Assembly: GCA_964641965.1 (NCBI GenBank)
Contig: CAZXLD010000023.1
Location: 1-64,000 of the forward strand
DNA length: 64,000 nucleotides
Direction of reading: 5' to 3'
From: JAJDFU01 sp964641965
GTDB lineage: Bacteria > Bacteroidota > Bacteroidia > Chitinophagales > Saprospiraceae
A program made the translations under genes and the position numbers. Positions 17,246-25,616 of this stretch are shown in pieces; the first letter of the stretch is position 1; each line of letters starts with the position of its first letter. Below the pieces are notes generated by a model that made no database searches, was not told the DNA's origin, and saw nothing but the letters and a program-made list of their open reading frames with translations.

Positions 17246-17848
17246 ATGACCATTAACTATTCTTTAGTATCCTCCATAATCCTTGTTAGCCTCGCTTTCC
17301 TACGCCCAGGAACAGGGTTTGGGCAAGACGAACTAAAACGAGTAACCGATGGTACTTCTGCCCTGGAAGCCTTCTTTGGAGATGCTGAAAATACCATCGA
17401 AACCGTGCGCCTGCTTTCGGATGCAGAAACCAGGCTTAATGTAAGCGTAAATTTTACCGGCTTCTCCGATCAGCCCTACGAAATCGTCGGGTCAATCCTG
17501 ACGCGTTCTAAAAAATCGCTAAAAGGGGTGAAATCAATTCGAAAGCCCTTACCCAGCCGGGGAGATAATGTAGACCTCTCCTTCACTTTTGTACCGGAGG
17601 GCACTTATACCAATAGTTACGTAAAATCTCATTTCCTCCAGATCCAAATGAAACCGAAAAGTGATGAGGATAGTCTACTGAGTGGCCTGGACGAGTTGAT
17701 TGATGGTGGCATATCACTGGACGGTACCACCTACCTCTACCATTTGCAAAAGGATTGGAGAGTTGGCGGTACCAAAAGCATGGTGATTAAAGTAACGCTG
17801 ACTCCGATCGGTCAGGCGAAAACCCTAAAACCCGGACAAAACAAATGA
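17246..17848 (+). CDS. Hypothetical secreted protein
   Basis: I do not recognise this 200-residue protein. A Sec signal peptide ends near T-G-F-G-Q (residue 27). The mature part alternates short predicted beta strands (L-N-V-S-V-N-F, V-D-L-S-F-T-F, F-L-Q-I-Q-M-K, M-V-I-K-V-T-L) and has no Cys, so a small beta-sandwich is likely. Its stop overlaps the start of the next gene by 4 bp (ATGA), which ties it by translational coupling to paralog 7. It begins the second half of the run, after the hairpin at 17138-17184. A partner or chaperone of the next protein is possible but not shown. Confidence 0.7.
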   Translation: MTINYSLVSSIILVSLAFLRPGTGFGQDELKRVTDGTSALEAFFGDAENTIETVRLLSDAETRLNVSVNFTGFSDQPYEIVGSILTRSKKSLKGVKSIRKPLPSRGDNVDLSFTFVPEGTYTNSYVKSHFLQIQMKPKSDEDSLLSGLDELIDGGISLDGTTYLYHLQKDWRVGGTKSMVIKVTLTPIGQAKTLKPGQNK

Positions 17849-19212
17849 ATGCTCTTCTATATTGGGTCAACCGGATCCTTCCCTTGCTCCTGGTATTTGG
17901 AACAAGCGCACGTCTTCAGGGACAAACCCTGGATACTCTCGACCGGATGGGACCGGCCAATTTGCCCTATGAATTTTTGAACCAGATCCAATCAGATTAT
18001 GAATTTGAATCCAATTCGGGTATCCTGAATATTTTTCGGGAGATCTACCGGGATGCCAATGCCAAATCGGGCTATTACTACTACCTCCCGGCTGAGTATA
18101 ACCTGAATTGGACGCAAGAAACGGGTCAATATGCGCTATACGTTAATTTCAAAGCAGCCGATGCCCAGGGAAGAGGCGGGGCCGTGGTCACGGCTGAACT
18201 GAAGCCGAATATTACACGTAAGGATCTCGATATAGCCAAGGGACTCCTCAAACAGGATATCCGGCAAGACCCGGTAGCGGGCCCGCATGGTGTCAAGCAG
18301 TTGGTGTCCATGCCTTTGGCAGAACCACCTAGCATTACCTTCGATCAAATTCGCAATTATGGGGTCAATCCGGAAGACATTATCGTTCGGACCCCCACCG
18401 ATTTTCTGGATCCAATTGTGATTTCCTGGCAAATGGATCAAGTAGACGACCTGTTGACTGCTCTTTTCAACAATGTAGGGTTGAACGGGAACCTGACCTT
18501 GGTCCCGGCCGGAGAGAATATGCCAGCCATTGAAATCCCTATCTCCCTGAAGATTGATGATCATCGAACCTACGGTCAGTTCCAACTAGAGCTAAGAAGG
18601 ATCCGAACGAACCAATGGCAAAACCAAACCGATTACCCGATCCTCCTGAAGAATCTACACCTACTGCGCACGACCAAGGCTGGGAAATCCAGGATCTATA
18701 CCTGGTCGATGGCCAACCGGGAAGTTCCCGAAAATGCCATGGTAGAATTTAACGCTGTAGCAGTGCCTGCTTTTCTGGATAGCGATAGGAATATTCAAAA
18801 AGCTTGGCTGGAATATACCGTCAAGCCCTGCAACTCCTGTAATGCAACTGTGCGGGAAAAGATCCTGGGTGGCGTTATTGGCTCCCAAATCAATTCCTTA
18901 ACCGTGACCACCCTGACACCCCTGCAATACACTGGTGCAGCCATGATGAAAATCAAGGTCCGGTCCTTTCAGGCAGATCCCAATGGGGTTATGCAAGTGA
19001 ATTTGCCTACGCTCACCATTACCAAGGATTTTCAGACTATGCCCGCCGGACAACTATTCCTGGATGATGGAGAATCCCCCGAGTTGGAGTTTCTAATTCA
19101 ATTGTACCTGGCAGACGGTACCCGCTATGAATCTGCCGGTTGGCAACGTTGGAGCGACCTGGAACTGGTCATCGGGGAAAAGCAAATACGAGATTTGTTC
19201 AAAGAATTTTGA
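17845..19212 (+). CDS. Secreted YYxLP-family divergent paralog 7
   Basis: A 455-residue exported protein; signal peptide ends near L-Q-G-Q. It shows YYYYLP at about 77-82 and a strand Y-A-L-Y-V-N-F at the position of the PxFxF motif, then R-G-G-A-V-V-T-A-E-L in place of G-G-x-x-x-A-L. The rest is diverged: a D-P-I-V-I-S-W-Q-M block stands where relatives have T-P-D-x-S-F, a K-P-C-N-S-C-N motif occurs near residue 330, and the protein ends with a short helix I-R-D-L-F-K-E-F. Membership rests on the N-terminal motif and layout, so is less certain than for the others. It overlaps the preceding gene by 4 bp. Confidence 0.72.
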   Translation: MNALLYWVNRILPLLLVFGTSARLQGQTLDTLDRMGPANLPYEFLNQIQSDYEFESNSGILNIFREIYRDANAKSGYYYYLPAEYNLNWTQETGQYALYVNFKAADAQGRGGAVVTAELKPNITRKDLDIAKGLLKQDIRQDPVAGPHGVKQLVSMPLAEPPSITFDQIRNYGVNPEDIIVRTPTDFLDPIVISWQMDQVDDLLTALFNNVGLNGNLTLVPAGENMPAIEIPISLKIDDHRTYGQFQLELRRIRTNQWQNQTDYPILLKNLHLLRTTKAGKSRIYTWSMANREVPENAMVEFNAVAVPAFLDSDRNIQKAWLEYTVKPCNSCNATVREKILGGVIGSQINSLTVTTLTPLQYTGAAMMKIKVRSFQADPNGVMQVNLPTLTITKDFQTMPAGQLFLDDGESPELEFLIQLYLADGTRYESAGWQRWSDLELVIGEKQIRDLFKEF

Positions 19213-19305
19213 TATCCAATAAAAAGAAAACCTCTGGCCCCCCAACCTTCAAATAGTTTGTAATTTCAAAGGGTCATTTTATCAACCCTGCACATCCTAA
19301 AACAC

Positions 19306-20769
19306 ATGACGCTTAGATACACCTTGCTCCTGTTTTCAGTATTTGGTCTACTGTATTGCAACCTGCCCAGAGTAGAAGGGCCTGGTTCGGGATCCCTACA
19401 ATTGAATTCGATCACTCCGGACTCTGCTTTTGCTGGTGATACAGTATTACTGGAAGGAACGGGATTCCCTTCGTCCACCTCGGACATTACTGTGGTATTT
19501 GGTTCGGACGGCTTCAACCCTCAAGAAGGTACTGTATTGGATATCAATGGATCAGGTACCCAGATGAATGTTGAGGTTCCCGCGAATGCAGAGGCTGGGA
19601 CGGTGCAAATAGAGGTAAATGGCGTAACTGTAAATGGTCCGACGTTCACCGCACTGACTTGTGCCAATCTACCCACTTTCACGCTTCCCAATGATTCTAT
19701 TCCGACTCCGTCAACAGTCCAATTTCAAGCTCCGATTCAAGATCCTTCCTTCTCCTACAGTTGGGATTTTGGTGGAGGGAATACTTCTACGGAGATCAAT
19801 CCTAGTGTTTCCTTTTCCGGCCTTTCTACCAATACCAACCAAACCATTCAACTTACCCTGACCAAAGGATCCTTTGAATGCGTACAACAAGCCGAAATTA
19901 CCTTGGTGAATGGCCCCCTGCCCAACACCAGCGTATTAGCTTTTCTGGATGAGAGCAATCGATTGGTTTTTGCATCCCCTCAAACCGGAGAGGAACTGCT
20001 TACTACTGAAACCTTGGTTATTGGCAATCCAATTGAAAAGCTGGCTATTGATTTTCAAAATCGAAGATTAATCATCTCTCCCGGCAACTTTGGTTCTTTA
20101 CTGGTGGGTAACCTAAACGGTACCGGCCTGACTATCATCGGCAGTGGCTATTCTGCCGACCTCGCTGAAATTGGTGTTGATGAAGAAGATCAGCGCGTCT
20201 ATTGGGTAGATGAAAAAGCCTACTTTGGCAATTTCGAATTGCATAGCGTACGGTACAATGGTACAGGAAAAACGGTATCGTCGGACTGGGTCGAAGATGC
20301 GGGCTTCCATAGTGATATGTTCATTGACAAGGATAGAAAAGAAATCCTGCTAGCGAACTCCTCCGATGGTCAGCCCTACATTAGGAGAAGCACCCTGGCA
20401 AATCCGGGAACGTCCCTTAGTAATGGCTTGTTTTTGCCTTTTGCCGGTCAGAATAATTTCTTCTCTGCTATGGGTTACAATCCCGTAGAGGAGATCGTTT
20501 ACGTTTATGAGGGTGCTTTTAATGAGATCCGGTCCTATGATCTAACGGCCGCCACCCCTGAAAATACAGCCCAAACGATTGTCACCAATCCTACTTCTTT
20601 CACTGTAGACTATATCGCGCTTGACTTGGAGCAAGATATAATTTTCTGGCTCGACCGGGATAATGGTGGCGAGGTTGTTATTGAACAAGCTTCCATCAAT
20701 GGAGGAAGCCCCAGTGTCTTCAAGACAGACGTGGCACAAACATTTCTGAAGTGGGGTATTGTCCGGTAA
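19306..20769 (+). CDS. TIG/PKD/YWTD-propeller surface lipoprotein
   Basis: A 487-residue predicted lipoprotein. The signal ends L-L-Y-C-N-L-P; Tyr at -1 is unusual for a lipobox, but the C-(N/D)-L-P start matches the next gene. Residues ~33-110 fit an IPT/TIG Ig-like fold (I-T-P-D-S-A-F-A-G-D-T-V-L-L-E-G-T-G-F is the typical opening, split by composition); ~115-200 resemble a PKD domain (Y-S-W-D-F-G-G-G); from ~205 there are repeated strands with L-A-I-D and V-Y-W-V-D that match LDL-receptor-type YWTD beta-propeller blades. Such proteins sit on the cell surface and bind proteins or glycans; the ligand is unknown. Confidence 0.72.
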   Translation: MTLRYTLLLFSVFGLLYCNLPRVEGPGSGSLQLNSITPDSAFAGDTVLLEGTGFPSSTSDITVVFGSDGFNPQEGTVLDINGSGTQMNVEVPANAEAGTVQIEVNGVTVNGPTFTALTCANLPTFTLPNDSIPTPSTVQFQAPIQDPSFSYSWDFGGGNTSTEINPSVSFSGLSTNTNQTIQLTLTKGSFECVQQAEITLVNGPLPNTSVLAFLDESNRLVFASPQTGEELLTTETLVIGNPIEKLAIDFQNRRLIISPGNFGSLLVGNLNGTGLTIIGSGYSADLAEIGVDEEDQRVYWVDEKAYFGNFELHSVRYNGTGKTVSSDWVEDAGFHSDMFIDKDRKEILLANSSDGQPYIRRSTLANPGTSLSNGLFLPFAGQNNFFSAMGYNPVEEIVYVYEGAFNEIRSYDLTAATPENTAQTIVTNPTSFTVDYIALDLEQDIIFWLDRDNGGEVVIEQASINGGSPSVFKTDVAQTFLKWGIVR

Positions 20770-20940
20770 GGAGTAGAGCTGTTAGGGAGACAGGTAGGCT
20801 TGAAATCGATAAAAGACACCTTAATTTTATTTGTAATTCATTCATCACCAGTGGCTTAATCAAATAATCTTTATTGAATTCTACTTATCTAAATGCGGCT
20901 ACCCATTTACAGGCCTTTTTACCCATAACACCTGAAAACC

Positions 20941-23214
20941 ATGAAAAAGCACCCTTTCTATATTATAGCTATTTGCTTAATGCTGATGGCTGCTTGTGAC
21001 TTGCCAAAAGTCGACGATTTTATACCTATAGCAGCTGATTTTTCCGTCTCCAACGATGGCTGTATTGCGCCTTGTACAGTTAGCTTTACCAATAATTCGC
21101 AGGGTGATGGGCTCTCCTATCAATGGAGCTTTGGCGACCCGAATTCCGGTGGCAACAATACATCTACCCAAGAAAATCCAACACATGAATATGTCAATCC
21201 AGGTATCTACACGGTCCAATTGACAGTGACAGATGCCTCTAACCAGCAGGATACAGCTACCCAATCCGTTACAATTCAGGTTCCTCCGGGTATGGTAATG
21301 GCCGATTTTACTATTGCCAATGATAGCTGCGTTGCCCCTTGTACGGTGGCCTTCACCAATAATTCCCTAGGCGAAAACCTGACCTATCTCTGGGATTTTG
21401 GAGATCCGGCCTCTGGCAATCAGAATATCTCTTCCCTGGAAAATCCAACTCATGCCTACGCACAAGCCGGTACCTATCAGGTACAGTTAATCGTATCGAA
21501 TCCGGATAGTCAAAGCGACACGCTGACCAGTTCGGTGACTATTCGCGCTCAGGAGGTGGAGATAGTTGCCTCTTTTACCGTCGAGAACGATAGTTGCATC
21601 GCAGCTTGCACGGTGACCTTCACCAATACTTCTCAAGGAAATGCGCTAACTTATTTGTGGGATTTTGGAGATCCGGATGCTGGCCCCGACAATAGCTCTG
21701 CCCAGGAAAACCCAACGCATTTATATAATTCGGGAGGGAGCTACCAAGTAATCCTACAGGTAACGGATTCTGCCGGGATTACCCTAGCTGATACACAGAC
21801 GGTTTTCATCCAGGAAAGCCAGTTACCTATAGCTAGTTTTAGGATCGAATTAGACGGAGACTGCCCTACCCTACCCTGTCAGGCACGATTCATTAACGAG
21901 TCCGAAAATGCCACTTCCTTTCAATGGGATTTTGATGGGGATGGAACGGTAGAGGAGACTGTTTCCGGCTTGGAAGATCGCTTCTTTACCTATCAAAATC
22001 ACGGTAGATACTCGGCGGTATTGACCGCTTCCAACGGTGTAGAATTCAACTCAGATACGCTGCAGATAGATGTCTTGCCTGCTACCTTTTATTCTTTTTA
22101 TGATCAAAGTGGCGATGATGCCGGGCAATCTGCCGCCTTATCTACAGATAGGATGGCCTATGCTATTACCGGCACCACGGAAGATGAAGATGTTCTCTTC
22201 CTGACGCTTGACCTCGATGGGAATATTCTTGCTGGTTCCGGCAGCTTGGGTTCTGCCGGCTTCGATGGTGCAGATCTCACCCCAACGTCTAGCGGAGGGT
22301 TTGTTGTTTTGGCTAATAGTAACAACAAACTAAAGCTGATCAATACTACTACCGGAACCGAAAATGAATTCTTCGACTCCAATACGCGAGGAAATGCCAT
22401 AGCCGCAACAGCCAGTGGCGAATTTATCGTAGCCGCTCGCAACCGGAGGCTGGTTGGCTCCCCTACCAATACCAATAACTCGGGTTACTTCTTATTCCGC
22501 TTCAACAACAGTCTGCAACGATTATCGGATGAATTTGCGATCTGGACCTCAATAGGGGAAGGGCCTTCCGTCTCAGGGGCCACTGTCATGACCTTGACTC
22601 AGGCAGGCCAGATTGTAGCCGCTGGTGATACCTACCTGGATTGTACCAGCGACTTTGGGGAAAACCCTATCCTGACCGTCACCCAGAGTACTCCCTCTAA
22701 CCTCAATAGCGGTACCCTATGCACGCAACTGGATCTAAACTATGGAGGTGTAGGCAGTTATATCCCTAGCGGTATACAGGAGCTTCCAAATGGAGCGGGC
22801 TATATTTTCAGCGGGCGATCTACAAGGGTGGAAGCAGGCGGAGCAGTTGTTCGGCTGGATGGCTCTTTTACTTTTAAATGGGAAGCCCCCTTCGGCAGCG
22901 GCGTGGAAAGCAGCTATTCCTCAACCGCCACTTCAGTTGCTTTAGCCCATGATGGCGGGGTGGTCGTGGCCGGCTATGACAGAGAAACTTTTTCAGACCC
23001 TTTTGAATTACTATTGATCAAGTATGATATCGATGGCAACGAAGTCTGGCAAAAAAGGCATCCGGTACCTGAAGCTCTGGGGAGCAGCTCCAGAGCCTAC
23101 GATATTATTGCCACTGACGATAGTGGCTTCCTGATCACCGGAGAGATCTTCGGAGGAATAGACACCAAAGTGCTGCTCCTGAAAACGGATTCGCAAGGTG
23201 AAATTTGGGAGTAA
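20941..23214 (+). CDS. Multi-PKD lipoprotein with propeller-like C-terminus
   Basis: A 757-residue lipoprotein with lipobox L-M-A-A-C (Cys19). Four PKD domains follow: three of about 92 residues (~27-112, ~120-205, ~213-300) each start N-D-x-C-x-x-x-C-T-V and contain W-x-F-G-D-P; a fourth (~305-380) starts D-G-D-C-P-T-L-P-C and has the W-D-F-D-G-D-G core. Each has a Cys pair near its first strand, likely a disulfide. Residues ~385-757 are repeats of the kind G-G-F-V-V-L-A/G-G-V-V-V-A-G-Y, as in Bacteroidota propeller-like repeat proteins. No type IX sorting domain is seen. Surface display and an adhesive role are inferred from PKD knowledge. Confidence 0.82.
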   Translation: MKKHPFYIIAICLMLMAACDLPKVDDFIPIAADFSVSNDGCIAPCTVSFTNNSQGDGLSYQWSFGDPNSGGNNTSTQENPTHEYVNPGIYTVQLTVTDASNQQDTATQSVTIQVPPGMVMADFTIANDSCVAPCTVAFTNNSLGENLTYLWDFGDPASGNQNISSLENPTHAYAQAGTYQVQLIVSNPDSQSDTLTSSVTIRAQEVEIVASFTVENDSCIAACTVTFTNTSQGNALTYLWDFGDPDAGPDNSSAQENPTHLYNSGGSYQVILQVTDSAGITLADTQTVFIQESQLPIASFRIELDGDCPTLPCQARFINESENATSFQWDFDGDGTVEETVSGLEDRFFTYQNHGRYSAVLTASNGVEFNSDTLQIDVLPATFYSFYDQSGDDAGQSAALSTDRMAYAITGTTEDEDVLFLTLDLDGNILAGSGSLGSAGFDGADLTPTSSGGFVVLANSNNKLKLINTTTGTENEFFDSNTRGNAIAATASGEFIVAARNRRLVGSPTNTNNSGYFLFRFNNSLQRLSDEFAIWTSIGEGPSVSGATVMTLTQAGQIVAAGDTYLDCTSDFGENPILTVTQSTPSNLNSGTLCTQLDLNYGGVGSYIPSGIQELPNGAGYIFSGRSTRVEAGGAVVRLDGSFTFKWEAPFGSGVESSYSSTATSVALAHDGGVVVAGYDRETFSDPFELLLIKYDIDGNEVWQKRHPVPEALGSSSRAYDIIATDDSGFLITGEIFGGIDTKVLLLKTDSQGEIWE

Positions 23215-23256
23215 CCAGAAGCCACCTCTTTTTGGAATTAGATTGAATGTCGGAAG

Positions 23257-24735
23257 ATGGTAAACGAAGATTTTAAAGCCCAAGGTAGAATACAAGCGAT
23301 ACTGAAAATTGCTTACTCTTTCCTTTATCGTCCCTTCCTCTTTTCCATCTGTTCTACATTCCTCTGTTCTACATTCCTTCCAGCTCAACCCAACCTTTCC
23401 ACCCAACATCAGATCCATGGGCTGAATCTACTCGAAGATTATTTGCTCCCGGATGTTTTCTACTATGCCCCCGGGAATATCAGCCTCTCCTTCGAAACCA
23501 ATGGCCAGCCCCGCTTCCAACTGCTCCAAATGCGGTATACCGGTACTGCTTGTCGGGCTGATCAAGGCGAAGTGCGATTCACCAACCTGGTGCAGCTGAC
23601 CCTCCAAATGGAAGCCCACTCCCCTGCCCTCTTGAATAAAGTGAAAACCCAATTAGGACCTCAAGCCCAGCTTCGCCCTCTTCCCATTCGCAATATGGAA
23701 GCCTATCTGGTCACCCCGATTGGAGAAAGCCCCGATCTGGCCCGTCAATACCAAAAAATTGGGACAACTGGCGGATTTGAAAGCACTGGATTGGGAGGTA
23801 ACGGGTACTGGCGAGAGCGGACCTATACCCTGCGTCTGGATAATGCCGAAGCCCAATTGCTCTGGGACCAGGTGACCAACGGAAAACTGGCCTTAAGCAT
23901 GACCTATGCCTTTTATGCTGAGGTAATTCCTGGGATTCAAGGGGGTGAAGTGCAGCTAAGCGGCGACTCGGCAGCCGTGGAAACCATCAAAAACCAGATC
24001 GGAGGCGATCAACTAATCGACGAAGGTGATACGCTTTTGGCCACCCACTTGATCCACCAGGATGCCTTCCCTGTAGAAATTGATCCCCAACAATGGCCTG
24101 AAACCCTCAAGCAGCTCGATATCAATGAAGGTGTACCACCAGCCTATGCCGCCCTGGAGATCAAGTGTTTTGACTTTGTCGATGACTTACGTCCCGATCT
24201 GGCTATCAAAAAGGTTGAGATCGAAGCTACAGCTGTCAATGGGAGACCGGTGAGCCTGGAAAAGCAATTTACCCGGGGAGAACTGGACCGCCACACCTTA
24301 GAGATCAATTTCCCTTATGCTATACGGATGGATCGAAGTATGCGCTACCGGGTCACCGAGTTTACTTTAGCTGGTGAACGAGATAAAGGCCCCTGGCAAG
24401 AGAAAGATCCCTGCACTGGCTTGATTGACATAACTACCGCCTTTAGAGACAACCCGATTGGTAAGAAAAGCCTGGAAGTGGAAGCCAATTTGGAAAACCT
24501 GGCTGAAAACGGAGTGGAACAAATGCAACTCGTTGTATTCGCTGACTTAGGTGGCGATCCCATCCAACAATGGCTGGATTTTACCCCAACAGATCCCTCG
24601 CCCATTCAGGTGCTTACATTCCGGTATGATTTGGATAGGCCGGTCTATTATGAAGTTCTAACCAAGCATCAGGATGGACAGGTCCAAGGATCTGGCAAGA
24701 AAATGCTGAACACCGATTACCTCTATTTAAGGTGA
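23257..24735 (+). CDS. Secreted YYxLP-family divergent paralog 8
   Basis: A 492-residue exported protein. FYYAP at about 68-72 and PRFQL at 85-89 mark family membership, followed by Q-M-R-Y-T-G; a closing strand N-T-D-Y-L-Y-L-R replaces the usual end. The middle has a D-N-A-E-A-Q-L-L-W-D-Q block equivalent to G-A-x-L-L-W-E-S in relatives. The N-terminus is odd: some 25 residues precede the hydrophobic core, and the core holds a 15-bp in-frame duplication giving I-C-S-T-F/L-C-S-T-F. No better in-frame ATG exists. Its stop is 30 bp from the convergent stop of the next gene, closing the + strand run. Confidence 0.78.
   Translation: MVNEDFKAQGRIQAILKIAYSFLYRPFLFSICSTFLCSTFLPAQPNLSTQHQIHGLNLLEDYLLPDVFYYAPGNISLSFETNGQPRFQLLQMRYTGTACRADQGEVRFTNLVQLTLQMEAHSPALLNKVKTQLGPQAQLRPLPIRNMEAYLVTPIGESPDLARQYQKIGTTGGFESTGLGGNGYWRERTYTLRLDNAEAQLLWDQVTNGKLALSMTYAFYAEVIPGIQGGEVQLSGDSAAVETIKNQIGGDQLIDEGDTLLATHLIHQDAFPVEIDPQQWPETLKQLDINEGVPPAYAALEIKCFDFVDDLRPDLAIKKVEIEATAVNGRPVSLEKQFTRGELDRHTLEINFPYAIRMDRSMRYRVTEFTLAGERDKGPWQEKDPCTGLIDITTAFRDNPIGKKSLEVEANLENLAENGVEQMQLVVFADLGGDPIQQWLDFTPTDPSPIQVLTFRYDLDRPVYYEVLTKHQDGQVQGSGKKMLNTDYLYLR
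23350..23377 (+). repeat. 15-bp direct repeat inside a signal-peptide region
   Basis: TGTTCTACATTCC occurs at 23350-23362 and again at 23365-23377, in frame, encoding C-S-T-F twice. The flanking composition and the CTGTT(C/T)TACATT core resemble the intergenic repeat at 56226-56251. Confidence 0.7.
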
Positions 24736-24765
24736 CAGTAAAGGCAACTTAAGTCGTCAGCACTG

Positions 24766-25587
24766 TCATTTCCCCATTTTTACCCGCATCCGTACGCCCA
24801 TGCCAGAAGGTCTCAGCGAGGGTACTCCCTTCCCACTGGCAGCCAAATTCGGCACTAAAAACGGATCTACTTGCAGACGACCCAGCTTTCTCGCTTTTTT
24901 GTCCTGTATGATCCGAGTAATCAGAATGGCTCCAGCTGTAGCCACCAATGCCGATCCACCAATCAACAGCCATTGCCCAGTCTTATATTTTGAGTTGAGG
25001 TCATTGTAGAATTCATCCCGGGTCGTTCCCGCATCGTCCCATACTGGAGAAGTAGGATCTGGATTTTCCTCGTAGAACTTGTAATCATCGCTACCCGTAC
25101 CGTTTTGCCCCACAATTACAGCGCCGGATACAATTAGGGCTAAACCGGAGGCACTCAAAATACCAAGCCCGGCGGTAACCGGTGCACCTGTCCGCATGGA
25201 TGGTTCCTTAGCTACTGATTTTTGAGCATCCATACAGGGATCAAGTGGATCAGTAGCCATTACCACTACGGATATATTGCTAATATCGACAGTTTGATAG
25301 CCGTCTTGCTTGTAATACCAGGTGATCTTGAGATTATCGCCGGCTATAACCTGGCCGGTACCCGAGATATATGTCTTGGGACGAATATTGTCATTGCTGG
25401 TTTTAAGTGAAACATCAAATAACCGATGGCTTCCATTTGGCGGAAGGTCGTAGGTGATTTCCAGTTTATCTTCATCCAGGATTACCCGGTCCTGGTAGTT
25501 CTTGGCAAAATTACAATCGGAAGATTGGGTCCAGGTCAGGGTTGTCAGAGCAAAAAGCAACAACAAGGTCAGACTTGTCTTTTTCAT
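24766..25587 (-). CDS. Hypothetical exported protein with two membrane segments
   Basis: I do not recognise this 273-residue protein. A signal peptide ends near T-W-T-Q (residue 21). Residues ~22-120 look like a beta domain with Cys at both ends (S-D-C-N-F and L-D-P-C-M). Two hydrophobic segments follow, about 137-160 (A-G-L-G-I-L-S-A-S-G-L-A-L-I-V) and 205-225 (L-L-I-G-G-S-A-L-V-A-T-A-G-A-I-L), separated by an acidic loop, then a basic patch (K-K-A-R-K-L-G-R) and a short tail. The layout puts the beta domain outside the cytoplasm. It lies 29 bp downstream of the caspase-like gene on the same strand, so the two are probably one operon. Confidence 0.68.
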   Translation of the reverse strand: MKKTSLTLLLLFALTTLTWTQSSDCNFAKNYQDRVILDEDKLEITYDLPPNGSHRLFDVSLKTSNDNIRPKTYISGTGQVIAGDNLKITWYYKQDGYQTVDISNISVVVMATDPLDPCMDAQKSVAKEPSMRTGAPVTAGLGILSASGLALIVSGAVIVGQNGTGSDDYKFYEENPDPTSPVWDDAGTTRDEFYNDLNSKYKTGQWLLIGGSALVATAGAILITRIIQDKKARKLGRLQVDPFLVPNLAASGKGVPSLRPSGMGVRMRVKMGK

Positions 25588-25616
25588 GTAGGGAAAGATT
25601 TTAGGTTCTTTGATGA

